Assembly (NCBI GenBank): GCA_017415165.1 | Contig: JAFQIY010000035.1 | Span: forward strand, 62,001-126,000 | From: Oscillospiraceae bacterium | GTDB lineage: Bacteria > Bacillota > Clostridia > Oscillospirales > Ruminococcaceae | Direction: 5' to 3' | DNA length: 64,000 bases | In this document: piece by piece, positions 42,070 to 50,227 of the stretch | How the letters are laid out: every line of letters begins with the position of its first letter | Position numbering within the stretch: the first letter of the stretch is position 1 | Translations under genes and position numbers: made by a program | The notes under the pieces: model-generated | What the model saw: only the letters and a program-made list of their open reading frames with translations | Told to the model about the DNA's origin: nothing | Database searches by the model: none

Positions 42070-42098
42070 AATAAAGCAAATCGAAGATTTGCTTTATT
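42070..42098. repeat. Perfect 13-bp hairpin over the flgB stop codon
   Basis: AATAAAGCAAATC (42070-42082) pairs fully with 42086-42098 around the loop GAA. The flgB TAA stop (42094-42096) is inside the stem. Leftward it is followed by TTTACGGGTTTTG, a weak U-run, so it could act as a leaky attenuator between flgB and flgC. Confidence 0.75.
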
Positions 42099-42501
42099 TT
42101 GATATTGCCGTTCTTATCATAGCGTAGTTGTTGTTGAGGTAGTCAGTCAGTGCGCTGTACTGATACTGAGCGTCAGCAAGAGCAGTCTGTTCCTTTTCCA
42201 TATCAACATTGTTTCCGTCAAGAATCTGATTTGTATTGGTTTCGTATGTAGTAACAACCTCAAGCTCGATAGGGTCTGTACATTTTCTGTCGTCACGGCG
42301 GTGGAAGTTGTCGTCCTCAATGCCCTCGTGGTATTTGCATTTGCACTTTTCCTTGAGGAGGAGACTGAACTCCACGGTTTTAGCTTTATAATCGGGTGTA
42401 TCGCTGTTTGCAATATTATTTGTAATAACTCTCTGCTTGTACCAGGTTGCGTCAAGCGCCTGTTCAGCGAGGTTGTGAGTTACGCTGTCGAAAAGACCCA
42501 T
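42094..42501 (-). CDS. flgB: Flagellar proximal rod protein FlgB
   Basis: 135 aa from ATG 42501 (RBS AAGGAGTGG); an upstream extension of seven residues lacks an RBS. The rod motif is WYKQRVITNNIANSDTPDYKAK (about 18-39; key NNIANSDTPxYK). It is the first gene of the flagellar operon. Confidence 0.95.
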   Translation of the reverse strand: MGLFDSVTHNLAEQALDATWYKQRVITNNIANSDTPDYKAKTVEFSLLLKEKCKCKYHEGIEDDNFHRRDDRKCTDPIELEVVTTYETNTNQILDGNNVDMEKEQTALADAQYQYSALTDYLNNNYAMIRTAISK

Positions 42502-42546
42502 AATACCACTCCTTTCCGGCACAAAAAGCCGCTGTCAGGGTCAAAA

Positions 42547-42560
42547 GGGCGCACTCGCCC
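42547..42560 (-). promoter_or_regulatory. Leader hairpin in the flagellar operon 5' UTR
   Basis: GGGCG paired with CGCCC around a four-base loop, followed leftward by TTTT, between the promoter and the flgB RBS. It could be a weak attenuator; evidence is structure only. Confidence 0.4.
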
Positions 42561-42576
42561 ATAATTACTCTATATT

Positions 42577-42605
42577 ATTATATAACATTTTAACCAAAAT
42601 TACAA
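42577..42605 (-). promoter_or_regulatory. SigA-type promoter of the flagellar operon
   Basis: Read leftward: TTGTAA (42600-42605), 17-base spacer, TATAAT (42577-42582), giving a leader of about 70 bases before flgB. No sigma-28 type sequence was found, as expected for the early (class I/II) operon that encodes the sigma factor. Confidence 0.65.
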
Positions 42606-42671
42606 GCAAATAGAAGAATTTATTCCCGTTTTATCCGTAAAAATTTTAACGATTTTTCTATGAATTTTTCC

Positions 42672-42789
42672 TAAAGTGCACAAAAAGCCATCCGCTAACA
42701 CAAAAATTCCTGGATTTTGGAATTGTTTTTAGTCATTTTTAACAATTATTCTTTATATTATACACTCAGGAATACTCCTGTGCACTTTA
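42672..42789. repeat. 118-bp AT-rich element with 11-bp perfect inverted ends
   Basis: TAAAGTGCACA at 42672-42682 is repeated exactly inverted at 42779-42789. Inside are AATTCC/GGAATT and CAGGA/TCCTG hairpins and another TATAAT-like box. No ORF is seen. The rest of 42502-42874 holds only the promoter, leader and a terminator. Confidence 0.6.
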
Positions 42790-42822
42790 TACAAAATGTT
42801 TTCAGACTACCTGAACCTCCGT

Positions 42823-42862
42823 AAAAAAAACAAACCGCTTCCATAATCGATACAGAAGCGGT
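42823..42862 (-). terminator. Terminator of the DUF975-like gene
   Basis: An 8-bp stem (42834-42841 with 42855-42862) followed leftward by TT-G and eight T (A-run 42823-42830). It separates the arginine-cluster end from the flagellar operon. Confidence 0.88.
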
Positions 42863-42874
42863 AAAAATATTTAC

Positions 42875-43639
42875 TCAGATATGTTTTTCCTGCGCATACT
42901 CAAATTCGGATGCATCAATAAGACCTTTTGCGATTGCGTCCGCCTTGACCTCGAGATAGGCAAAGGAAAGCGCCGAATAGAAGTACGGAAAAACATAGAC
43001 AATTCCAAGGATATGCCCTGTAAAAACCGAAAGAATTCCCCAACCGATGAAACTCAGGTGCAGATAGAAAAGGTCGCCCTTATGACCGTTCATCATTATT
43101 TCACTCAGTTCAATTGCACGTCTTGCAGGGATATTCGGATTTTCCGTCTTGATGAAGCTTACCTGACTGTAGCTGTAGGACTTGATAATTCCAGGCACAA
43201 TAAACAGCAGCGTCCAGAGAAAGGTAAAAATCTGCGTAAGAAGCATCGTGCCGATATTGCTCAGAATATGCTCTTTTTTGTACGGCGCAAACATTTCGCC
43301 CAGCGAAGTTTTTTGGAAGATTGATTTTCTGTACCAGCCGAAAAGTCCTAATGTAAGCGGATAAAGTCCGATTGCGGCTGCCATTTCAATAATATAGACA
43401 AACACCATACCGATAACATATCCTGCAGATATCGCAGTTTTTTCTGTGCCTGTTGACAACTCACTCGCTGCACCCATTACACCTGTAAATATTGTCGGTA
43501 CAGCCGTCACCATAGAAAGCGCCATACCTACACCAAATCCCACACCGAGAACAATCAATACGGAAAGAATGGAATTACCCATATTATTTTTGTAAAAAAG
43601 CCGTGCATTGGCTTTTATTCTGTCGTGGTCGTAACCCAT
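42875..43639 (-). CDS. DUF975-family integral membrane protein
   Basis: 254 aa from ATG 43639 (RBS AAGGAGG). About five to six membrane helices. The family blocks are an N-terminal IKANARLFYKNN, the Gly-rich first helix, and the TFLWTLLFIVPGIIKSYSYSQVSFI segment followed by ARRAIELSEIMMNGHKGDLFYL. The function of DUF975 proteins is not established. It lies after the argF terminator, so it may be expressed separately or by read-through. Confidence 0.82.
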   Translation of the reverse strand: MGYDHDRIKANARLFYKNNMGNSILSVLIVLGVGFGVGMALSMVTAVPTIFTGVMGAASELSTGTEKTAISAGYVIGMVFVYIIEMAAAIGLYPLTLGLFGWYRKSIFQKTSLGEMFAPYKKEHILSNIGTMLLTQIFTFLWTLLFIVPGIIKSYSYSQVSFIKTENPNIPARRAIELSEIMMNGHKGDLFYLHLSFIGWGILSVFTGHILGIVYVFPYFYSALSFAYLEVKADAIAKGLIDASEFEYAQEKHI

Positions 43640-43665
43640 AATAATCCTCCTTGTCATAATACTGA

Positions 43666-43690
43666 AAAGGGCGGAATGAGTCCGCCCTTT
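43666..43690 (-). terminator. Terminator after argF
   Basis: A 10-bp perfect stem (43666-43675 with 43681-43690), loop of five, followed leftward by TTTTCAG. It is 19 bases after the argF stop. The U-run is short, so some read-through into the next gene is possible. Confidence 0.7.
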
Positions 43691-43708
43691 AATCTTATGT
43701 TTCAGCTT

Positions 43709-44611
43709 TTAAGCCATAAGCTTTACCATAACAGCCTTCTGTGCGTGGAGACGGTTTTCAGCTTCTTCGAAAATTTCATCAGCGTGAGCCTCGAATACCT
43801 TTTCAGTGATTTCTTCCTCACGGTGAGCAGGCAGACAGTGAAGCACCATAGCGTCCTTCTTTGCAACGCCCATAATCTCGTCGTTAATCTGATAACCCTT
43901 GAATGCAAGCTTACGCTTTTCAGCTTCGCCCTCCTGACCCATAGAAGCCCACACGTCAGTAATTACAACGTCTGCATTTTCAGCAGCCTTCATTGGTGAA
44001 TCCGTAAGCTCGAAGCAGTCGAAATCCTTGGTAAATTCCATAACCTGAGGGTCAGGGTGATATCCTTCGGGACAAGCCACGGAAACAGCCATACCAACCT
44101 TGAGACAGCCAACGATAAGAGAGTTTGCCATATTGTTGCCGTCGCCGATGAAGCACATCTTCAGACCATTGAACTGACCCTTGAATTCACGGATTGTCAT
44201 AAGGTCAGCAAGAATCTGACAAGGGTGACAGAAATCGGTAAGACCATTGATTATAGGAATTGAGCCGTACTTTGCAAGGTCCTCAACTTCCTTCTGCTCA
44301 AAGGTACGAATCATAATACCGTCAAGGTAACGGGAAAGAACTCTTGCTGTATCCTGTACAGGCTCACCTCTGCCAATCTGCAAATCGTTTGAAGAAAGGA
44401 ACATAGGGTTGCCGCCCAGCTGGTACATACCTGTTTCAAAGGAAACTCGTGTACGGGTTGAAGCCTTCTGGAAAATCATACCGAGGGATTTTCCCTTGAG
44501 GTGCGGATGGGGAATGTTGTGCTTGAGCTCATACTTGAGCTGGTCAGCAAGGTTAAGAATATCAATAATTTCCTCACGGGAAAGGTCAAGCATTTTAAGT
44601 AAGTGTTTCAT
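43709..44611 (-). CDS. argF: Ornithine carbamoyltransferase
   Basis: 300 aa from ATG 44611 (RBS ACAGGAG); a long upstream in-frame extension is a chance opening. It makes citrulline from ornithine and carbamoyl phosphate. Carbamoyl-phosphate site STRTR at 51-55, HPCQ at 129-132, the DVWASMGQ ornithine loop (219-226) and HCLPAHR at 258-264 are all intact. The HPCQ and SMG loops mark OTC rather than the acetylornithine or putrescine enzymes. It follows the hydrolase gene by 22 bp. Confidence 0.97.
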   Translation of the reverse strand: MKHLLKMLDLSREEIIDILNLADQLKYELKHNIPHPHLKGKSLGMIFQKASTRTRVSFETGMYQLGGNPMFLSSNDLQIGRGEPVQDTARVLSRYLDGIMIRTFEQKEVEDLAKYGSIPIINGLTDFCHPCQILADLMTIREFKGQFNGLKMCFIGDGNNMANSLIVGCLKVGMAVSVACPEGYHPDPQVMEFTKDFDCFELTDSPMKAAENADVVITDVWASMGQEGEAEKRKLAFKGYQINDEIMGVAKKDAMVLHCLPAHREEEITEKVFEAHADEIFEEAENRLHAQKAVMVKLMA

Positions 44612-44633
44612 TATTCTATCTCCTGTTCTGTAA

Positions 44634-45380
44634 TTATTTGCCGCCGTTCTTTTCCATAAATTCTTCAACAGCCTTGTTAAGACGTGAAGCGCTCTTGAAC
44701 GGAATGTTATGTCCTGCACCGTCCCACATATCGTAAGCACAGCGAGGGTTCTGCATAGAAAGCGTACGCACGGTCTTTCTGACCTCAAGAGTTTCCTTGA
44801 TGCCGCAAAGAGCAAGCATAGGAACTTCAATTGTACGGTAATCAGGGAAGTCCTCAAGCTTTATGCCGTTGTCAATGGAATTGAGGATTGTTGTCATAGT
44901 GACATTCTGTGCAAACTCTGCATTTTCCTCTCTTTCGCCCTTGTCAAGACCCATAGCAAGAGCGTTGAAGCCCACAAGAAGCTTGTTTTTGGAAATCTTT
45001 TCGTTGTCGGAAGCCTGCTTCATAGCCTTTTCAACTTCAGCAGGGTCTTTAAGCAGCCACGGGCTTATCATTATGCCGCCGTTGAAAAGCTGTGGAGCTT
45101 TACACAGCATAACATAAGCAAGCTGCGCACCGAGGGAAAAACCCATAATTGTAACCTTCTTGCCGAGGGACGGAATAAACTCCACAAGCTGTTTCAGTGC
45201 TTCAACAGTTGTAAAGGTCTTAACTTCATTGCGTCCGTAGCCCGGGAGGTGAGGAACGATTACACAGTAATTTCTGGCAAGGTAGTCGCACTGCTTTGAA
45301 AAGCAATGAACGTGGCTTGCACCGTGAAGACATACGATAATCGGTTTCTGTTCGTCGCCGTATTTTTCATAATACATCAT
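44634..45380 (-). CDS. Alpha/beta-hydrolase between argD and argF
   Basis: 248 aa soluble alpha/beta-hydrolase. The oxyanion region is VCLHGASHVH, the nucleophile is the Ser in GFSLGA (about 100), and the final His is in WDGAGHNIPF (about 223); an acid in ALCGIKE fits the third member. The substrate is unknown. The start codon overlaps the argD stop by 4 bp (ATGA), so it is translated with the arginine genes. A role in arginine metabolism is not established. Confidence 0.85.
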   Translation of the reverse strand: MMYYEKYGDEQKPIIVCLHGASHVHCFSKQCDYLARNYCVIVPHLPGYGRNEVKTFTTVEALKQLVEFIPSLGKKVTIMGFSLGAQLAYVMLCKAPQLFNGGIMISPWLLKDPAEVEKAMKQASDNEKISKNKLLVGFNALAMGLDKGEREENAEFAQNVTMTTILNSIDNGIKLEDFPDYRTIEVPMLALCGIKETLEVRKTVRTLSMQNPRCAYDMWDGAGHNIPFKSASRLNKAVEEFMEKNGGK

Positions 45381-46546
45381 TCCAGTATCCTCCTCAGTAT
45401 TTCAAATCCTTCGTCAATTTCATCATATGTAATATTAAGCGGCGGCAGGAAACGAAGCTTTGTCTTTGCTGTCAGAATAAGCAGACCGTTTTCGCAGCAC
45501 GCACGGCAGATATCAGCCGCATTCTTTGTTTTAAGACGTGCACCAATCATAAGACCGAGTCCGTCAACGCCCTCGATTTCGGGGATTTCCATAAGCTTCT
45601 TCTTGAAATAGTCAGCCTTTGCATTTATTTCAGCAAGGAACTTTTCGTCTGCGACCTTGTTCACAACCGCAAGTCCGCCTGCGCAAGCCAGCGGATTACC
45701 GCCGAAAGTTGAACCGTGAGTACCCGGAACAAGAACACCGCTGCACTTTTCGTCAGCGAGGCAGATTCCCACAGGCACGCCGCCTGCAACGCCCTTCGCC
45801 ATTGTTGTGATATTAGGCTTTACGCCGTACTGAACGGAAGTAAGGAATGAACCTGTACGTCCCGCACCTGTCTGAACCTCGTCAGCAATTGTGAGAATAT
45901 CCTTTTCAGCGCAAAGTTTGAAAATTTCGTCGATGAACTCCTTATCGAGAGGAACAACTCCGCCCTCACCCTGAACAAATTCAAACATTACAGCACAAAC
46001 GCTGTCGTCAAGCTTTGCACGGAGGTCGTCGATGTTGTTAGCCTCAACGTTGATGAAGCCTTCAACAAACGGGAAGAAGTAGTTGTGGAAAACGTCCTGT
46101 CCTGTTGCGGAAAGGGTAGCCATCGTTCTTCCGTGGAAGCTGTTCACCAAAGTAATGATGTTGTAACGCTTTGCGTCCTTGCCGTATTTGTCAAAGGAAT
46201 ATTTTCTTGCAAGCTTGATTGCACACTCGTTAGCCTCAGCGCCCGAGTTTCCGAAGAACATCTTATCATAGCCTGTAGCCTTTGAAAGAGCGTCGGCAAA
46301 ATCAGCCTGCACCTTTGTATAGTAGTAGTTGGAGGTGTGCTGAATAGCTCTTGCCTGAGCACAAACCGCCTCAGCCCATTCCTCATCGCAGTAACCGAGA
46401 GAATTTGTTCCGATACCGCTTCCGAAATCTATGTATTTCTTACCGTTTTCGTCAGTGGCAGTACGTCCCTCACCCTTTTCCAGTACCAAAGGGTAACGTC
46501 CGTAAGTACCCATAACGTGTTCATTGAATTTTTCTATTGTACTCAT
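45377..46546 (-). CDS. argD: Acetylornithine aminotransferase
   Basis: 389 aa from ATG 46546 (RBS AGAGGTG). Class III PLP aminotransferase with the substrate-fold block FGNSGAEANECAIK, DEVQTGAGRTG, and the PLP lysine K251 (TTMAKGVAGG). It converts N-acetylglutamate semialdehyde to N-acetylornithine. Position within the arg cluster supports ArgD over other class III enzymes. Confidence 0.95.
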   Translation of the reverse strand: MSTIEKFNEHVMGTYGRYPLVLEKGEGRTATDENGKKYIDFGSGIGTNSLGYCDEEWAEAVCAQARAIQHTSNYYYTKVQADFADALSKATGYDKMFFGNSGAEANECAIKLARKYSFDKYGKDAKRYNIITLVNSFHGRTMATLSATGQDVFHNYFFPFVEGFINVEANNIDDLRAKLDDSVCAVMFEFVQGEGGVVPLDKEFIDEIFKLCAEKDILTIADEVQTGAGRTGSFLTSVQYGVKPNITTMAKGVAGGVPVGICLADEKCSGVLVPGTHGSTFGGNPLACAGGLAVVNKVADEKFLAEINAKADYFKKKLMEIPEIEGVDGLGLMIGARLKTKNAADICRACCENGLLILTAKTKLRFLPPLNITYDEIDEGFEILRRILE

Positions 46547-46571
46547 TGCAAGCACCTCTCTTTTGTTTAAA

Positions 46572-47000
46572 TCAAGTCATTATGAATATCATCGCCGCCG
46601 TACCTGCCGCAAACAATATACCCATAATCATTATGCACAGAGCATTTCCGTAGAAATCACTGTCGCCTATTATAATAAATTCTTCGGGGTTTGAAGGATT
46701 GTATTTCACCTGCACCTCAGTACCGACATCAAAACCTTGTCTGCCCTCGAGCACCTCTCCCTTGTATGCCGCCTTTACGGTCATTCCGTTTGCAGTTTCA
46801 AACTCAACAACGGGAGCAATTTTCTGTCCTGCACCGCCGAGGCTCATAAGAAAATCGTTTCTGTTTTCTCTGCCTGTAATTCTGCCCTGAGCAAAATCTC
46901 CGATTTTATTTATTCTATGGTAATAAATCAGCTTCCGGGCATTTATAACAGCTACTGCTGCAAAAATAGCAATTACCGCAATAAATATCAAATCTATCAT
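46572..47000 (-). CDS. DUF3592-like membrane protein
   Basis: 142 aa from ATG 47000, nine bases after GGGG. N-terminal helix (about 3-22) and C-terminal helix (about 120-140) flank an extracytoplasmic or soluble beta domain with the pattern APVVEFETANGMTVKAAYKGE...VGTEVQVKYNPSNPEEFII typical of DUF3592. No known activity. It is the first gene of the argD-hydrolase-argF operon. Confidence 0.75.
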   Translation of the reverse strand: MIDLIFIAVIAIFAAVAVINARKLIYYHRINKIGDFAQGRITGRENRNDFLMSLGGAGQKIAPVVEFETANGMTVKAAYKGEVLEGRQGFDVGTEVQVKYNPSNPEEFIIIGDSDFYGNALCIMIMGILFAAGTAAMIFIMT

Positions 47001-47035
47001 TATGCTCAACCCCTGTATGCCTGATGTATCCTTTT

Positions 47036-47075
47036 AATATAGCAAAATAATATGAATATTTCAAGTATTTTCATA
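47036..47075 (-). promoter_or_regulatory. Promoter overlapped by an ARG-box-like palindrome, before the argD operon
   Basis: Read leftward: TTGAAA (47059-47064), 17-base spacer, TATATT (47036-47041). The sequence 47051-47075 has TATGAA and TTCATA ends around an AT-rich centre, close to the ArgR-type box, and it covers the -35 element. A second half-site, TTTTATGCAAA, lies at about 47089-47099. Repression by an ArgR protein with arginine is the likely mode; argR is not in the window. Confidence 0.6.
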
Positions 47076-47112
47076 TATCATTTTACATTTTATGCAAATT
47101 ATTGTTTGGTAT

Positions 47113-47140
47113 AACCAATCGAGCGACAGCGAGATTGGTT
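47113..47140. repeat. Stop-proximal hairpin after the membrane lipase
   Basis: AACCAATC (47113-47120) pairs with GATTGGTT (47133-47140), directly adjoining the stop codon at 47141. Rightward it is followed by TTTT, leftward there is no T-run. Confidence 0.6.
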
Positions 47141-48592
47141 TTAATAACCCATTTCTTTAAGCTCGGACACGATTTCCACGTAAGCCTCTCTCGGGTCATA
47201 GCCCTTGTAGTCCTCACGCTTCAGGTCGATTGTGTCACCGTGGGAAATTCCACGTATACGCTTGCTTTCGTACACGCCCCTGAAGTTGCCCCACTTGGCA
47301 GACTCCTCAGTAACAAGCCCGTCATTTCTGCCGTATTTGCTCAGCAGAAGCCACGTAAATCCGAGAATATCAAAGCTGAAAGCGTTCTTCATCACCGATG
47401 TGTAGCTCTGATAATAGACCTTTTCCGAGTCCTTGATTTCCTCGTTGAACTGTTCGGCATACTCCGTATTAAGCTGGTGACAAGCCGTGTAAAAATCAGG
47501 ATTTCCGTCCCCTAGCTTCTTGAATCTTCCGTCGGCAAAATCAGCAACCTTACGATAAAAGCTGTCGGGAAGCTTATTCGCTAAATCGGTAACCTGCGAG
47601 CCGTGGTGAGGAGTACCAACAGTAGTAAGTGTCGCAACGTAATCCTCAATGCCAAGCTTAGCGATTGCATAACGTGAGTCAAGACCGCCCTTTGAATGAG
47701 CAATGATGTTCACCTTTTCACAGCCTGTTTCCTCAACAATTTCCAGCACCTTTTTCCTGATATGTTCAGCGTTTGTGACAACCGTTGCGCAGGCCTCCTG
47801 ATGCCCGTAGTAAATCGTAGCGCCGTTTCTTATAAGCTCTGCAGGGATACGTCCCCAGTAGTTGAAATATTTCCAGTCACGGAAACCAAGACCGTGCACA
47901 AGAAGTATGGGGTATTTTGTCTTACACACCTGCGACTCAATACGCTGACTTTCGCAGATTTTTCTCGTTGTTTCGTAGTCATATTCCGCCTTTGCCGTGC
48001 GGTACATACTGATAAGCACGAAAATTCCCGCAATCGGCACAAGAAGCAGAAAAAAGTACACTACCCTCTTTACAATTCCCAGTCGTCTGCAAAGCAGAAC
48101 AATTCTGAGAATACCATTCCAGCCGTAGCCGAGAATAATTACCGAAGAAATAACCGTATCCGTAACCCAAAGCGGCTTCGGCATATCCCAGAAATTATTC
48201 TTGATTGCAAATATGTAGTAAACCGTGTTGCACAAAAGCGAAATCGCCGTAAATTTCAGCAGGATTTTCCCGCCGTACATTGCACGTACTCTTGTGTTTA
48301 CAGTTGTCTTGTCAAATTTTACTCTGTACGGCTTCACCGCAAGCCTTGCCATAAAATACAATGCAAACAGACAAACAGGAATAATTGCCGTCAGTCTGAC
48401 TCCTACTCCTAACCAGTCGGTTGTGCCGTTTTTTTGAACATCGTACTCAACGCAAAGCCCGACAATCATCGCCCCATGAGGAAGAATTGTCATGCCGATA
48501 AATCGTCCCACCGCATTTTCAAGGGGAAGCTTGTCGAAAACATCAAGCACAATTGCCGCACCTACTGCAAGCCACAAAAGAACAAACAACAA
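47141..48592 (-). CDS. Membrane-anchored lipase-like alpha/beta-hydrolase
   Basis: 483 aa. Four or five membrane helices occupy the first 195 residues. The catalytic domain has the oxyanion block YPILLVHGLGFRDW and the nucleophile Ser in IIAHSKGGLDSRYA, followed by TVGTPHHGS, the layout of triacylglycerol lipases such as LipA. The predicted active site faces outward or lies at the membrane. The start is TTG 48592, six bases after GGGGGTG and 31 bp after argB, so it is probably read with argB. Confidence 0.8.
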   Translation of the reverse strand: MLFVLLWLAVGAAIVLDVFDKLPLENAVGRFIGMTILPHGAMIVGLCVEYDVQKNGTTDWLGVGVRLTAIIPVCLFALYFMARLAVKPYRVKFDKTTVNTRVRAMYGGKILLKFTAISLLCNTVYYIFAIKNNFWDMPKPLWVTDTVISSVIILGYGWNGILRIVLLCRRLGIVKRVVYFFLLLVPIAGIFVLISMYRTAKAEYDYETTRKICESQRIESQVCKTKYPILLVHGLGFRDWKYFNYWGRIPAELIRNGATIYYGHQEACATVVTNAEHIRKKVLEIVEETGCEKVNIIAHSKGGLDSRYAIAKLGIEDYVATLTTVGTPHHGSQVTDLANKLPDSFYRKVADFADGRFKKLGDGNPDFYTACHQLNTEYAEQFNEEIKDSEKVYYQSYTSVMKNAFSFDILGFTWLLLSKYGRNDGLVTEESAKWGNFRGVYESKRIRGISHGDTIDLKREDYKGYDPREAYVEIVSELKEMGY

Positions 48593-48623
48593 GACAACAC
48601 CCCCACAAATGAATTACCAAAAA

Positions 48624-49508
48624 TCAGATAAACTGTGTACCGATACCCTCATTGGTAAGAAGCTCGATAAGGATAGAGTGAGGAACACGTCCGTCAATGA
48701 TACAGGTCTTGTGTACGCCGCGTCTGACAGCTTCAACACAGCAGTCAATCTTAGGTATCATACCGCCGCTGATAATGCCCTGCTTCTTCATAAACGGAAC
48801 TTCACTTACCTGAACAGTAGGGATAAGTGTGCTGTCGTCGTCCTTGTCCTCGAGAAGTCCCACGATATCTGTCATAAGCACAAGATTTTCAGCGCCGAGT
48901 TCAGCCGCAATTCTTGCAGCAGCTGTGTCAGCGTTGATGTTGTAGGTCTGTGCTTCCTCGTCGCAGGCAACAGTTGCAATAACAGGGACATAACCCTTGT
49001 CAAGAGCGTCAAGGATAGGAGTTGTGTTCACGTCAACAATTTCACCCACGAAGCCGAGGTCAACCTCGCCTTCCATTTTGTGTGCAGTAATCATACCGCC
49101 GTCAATGCCGCAAAGACCGAGAGCCTTGCCGCCGTGCTCGATAAGGTGAGAAACAAGCTCCTTGTTTACCTTGCCCGAAAGCACCATCTTTACAATGTCA
49201 ACAGTAGCCTCGTCTGTGTAGCGAAGTCCGTTGATGAACTTGCTTTCAATGCCCACTCTTTTCAGCATATCATTGATTTCAGGGCCGCCGCCGTGCACAA
49301 GAACAACCTTTACGCCAACAAGTGAAAGAAGCACAATGTCGCTCATAACAGCGTCTTTCAGAGCCTCATTTGTCATAGCGTTGCCGCCGTACTTTACAAC
49401 AACAATCTTGCCGCTGTAGCGCTGAATATATGGCAGTGCGTCAATAAGAATTTTTGAACGCACCTCGTTTTCGATTTTAATATCGCTTGTAAGATTTGTG
49501 ATATCCAT
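48624..49508 (-). CDS. argB: Acetylglutamate kinase
   Basis: 294 aa. The ATP-site Gly loop VVKYGGNAM (about 37-45), the substrate loop LVHGGGPEIN (about 71-80), and RFSxG-like NADTAAARIAAEL (about 200) are all present. It phosphorylates N-acetylglutamate, usually the arginine-sensitive step. The ATG at 49508 follows AAAGGAG. The length and an N-terminal helix of about 25 residues fit arginine-inhibited forms, but this is inference. Confidence 0.96.
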   Translation of the reverse strand: MDITNLTSDIKIENEVRSKILIDALPYIQRYSGKIVVVKYGGNAMTNEALKDAVMSDIVLLSLVGVKVVLVHGGGPEINDMLKRVGIESKFINGLRYTDEATVDIVKMVLSGKVNKELVSHLIEHGGKALGLCGIDGGMITAHKMEGEVDLGFVGEIVDVNTTPILDALDKGYVPVIATVACDEEAQTYNINADTAAARIAAELGAENLVLMTDIVGLLEDKDDDSTLIPTVQVSEVPFMKKQGIISGGMIPKIDCCVEAVRRGVHKTCIIDGRVPHSILIELLTNEGIGTQFI

Positions 49509-49582
49509 TTTCTTTTCTCCTTTTCAAGACGGATATAAACTGCTCCGTCCTTTGCTATCTCTTTTTATTTAATCGTAAAATC

Positions 49583-49615
49583 AATTACGAATTACGCATT
49601 ACGAATTGCGAATTT
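49583..49615. repeat. Heptamer repeat copy 1 (four units plus AATTT)
   Basis: Units AATTACG, AATTACG, CATTACG, AATTGCG, then AATTT. The repeat overlaps the first bases of the PH-like gene's stop codon (49614-49616) and lies 75 bp before argB. Confidence 0.9.
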
Positions 49616-50168
49616 ATAAATACATATGCACCTTTGAACTTTCGCTTTCAATTATGTAACGCACATTTTCCGCTTCCTCAGGGGTAAGTCCGCCGATTGT
49701 GCCGTTTCCTGAAATTACATTATTCTCTCCCTGATATTCAATGGAATAGACCACATCAGCCTTACTTCCCTTTTCTTTCACCTGCACGGAAGTGATGTTT
49801 GTCAGATACTCCATTTCAAAACCCCGTCCCGCATCTGTAAGAATACGCATATTCGTTACCGCAAAAAACGCCTTTGTTCTGCCTGCCGAAAACGCCTTGA
49901 CATAAATGACAATGCCGACAACTATAAACAGCACGCCAAAATAGCTCATCATACCTCCGCCTGCTCTGAACATACCTACCGTCCAGAACAACGCAAAAGC
50001 CGTCCATAATGTTGCAAAGAAAATCATATACAGCTTTGCAGCAAGATTTGCCTTGACGCCTGCGACAGCAACACCTTTTCCGCACCACACGATATGCTCG
50101 CCGATTTCAAGGTGACGATTGAATTTTACCGTAATCTGACGGTCGAAAGTGCTGTTTTGCTCAGTCAT
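49614..50168 (-). CDS. PH-like membrane protein, function unknown
   Basis: 184 aa. Two adjacent membrane helices (about 45-66 and 75-95) are followed by a bacterial PH-type domain (about 98-184; FFAVTNMRILTDAGRGFEMEYLTNITSVQVKEKG), similar to YdbS/bPH_2-like membrane proteins. The ATG at 50168 follows GGGAGAG. It lies between argJ and argB and has a heptamer repeat on each side. Confidence 0.7.
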   Translation of the reverse strand: MTEQNSTFDRQITVKFNRHLEIGEHIVWCGKGVAVAGVKANLAAKLYMIFFATLWTAFALFWTVGMFRAGGGMMSYFGVLFIVVGIVIYVKAFSAGRTKAFFAVTNMRILTDAGRGFEMEYLTNITSVQVKEKGSKADVVYSIEYQGENNVISGNGTIGGLTPEEAENVRYIIESESSKVHMYL

Positions 50169-50200
50169 TTCTACTCTCTCCCTTGCGTAAAATAATTACT

Positions 50201-50227
50201 AATTACGCATTGCGAATTACGAATTAT
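50201..50227. repeat. Heptamer repeat copy 2 (three units)
   Basis: Units AATTACG, CATTGCG, AATTACG, then AATTA, running up to the argJ stop codon (50227-50229). Confidence 0.85.

Noticed and set aside
10858-42600. Sigma-28 type promoters (TAAA...GCCGATAA) before motility genes
   Set aside because: No convincing match was found before the receptor, motB, cheC or flgB; the visible boxes are SigA-like.
43709-44857. A longer OTC starting at 44857
   Set aside because: The extra 82 residues are unlike any OTC, contain the intergenic RBS region, and the ATG at 44611 has a proper RBS and the family N-terminus.
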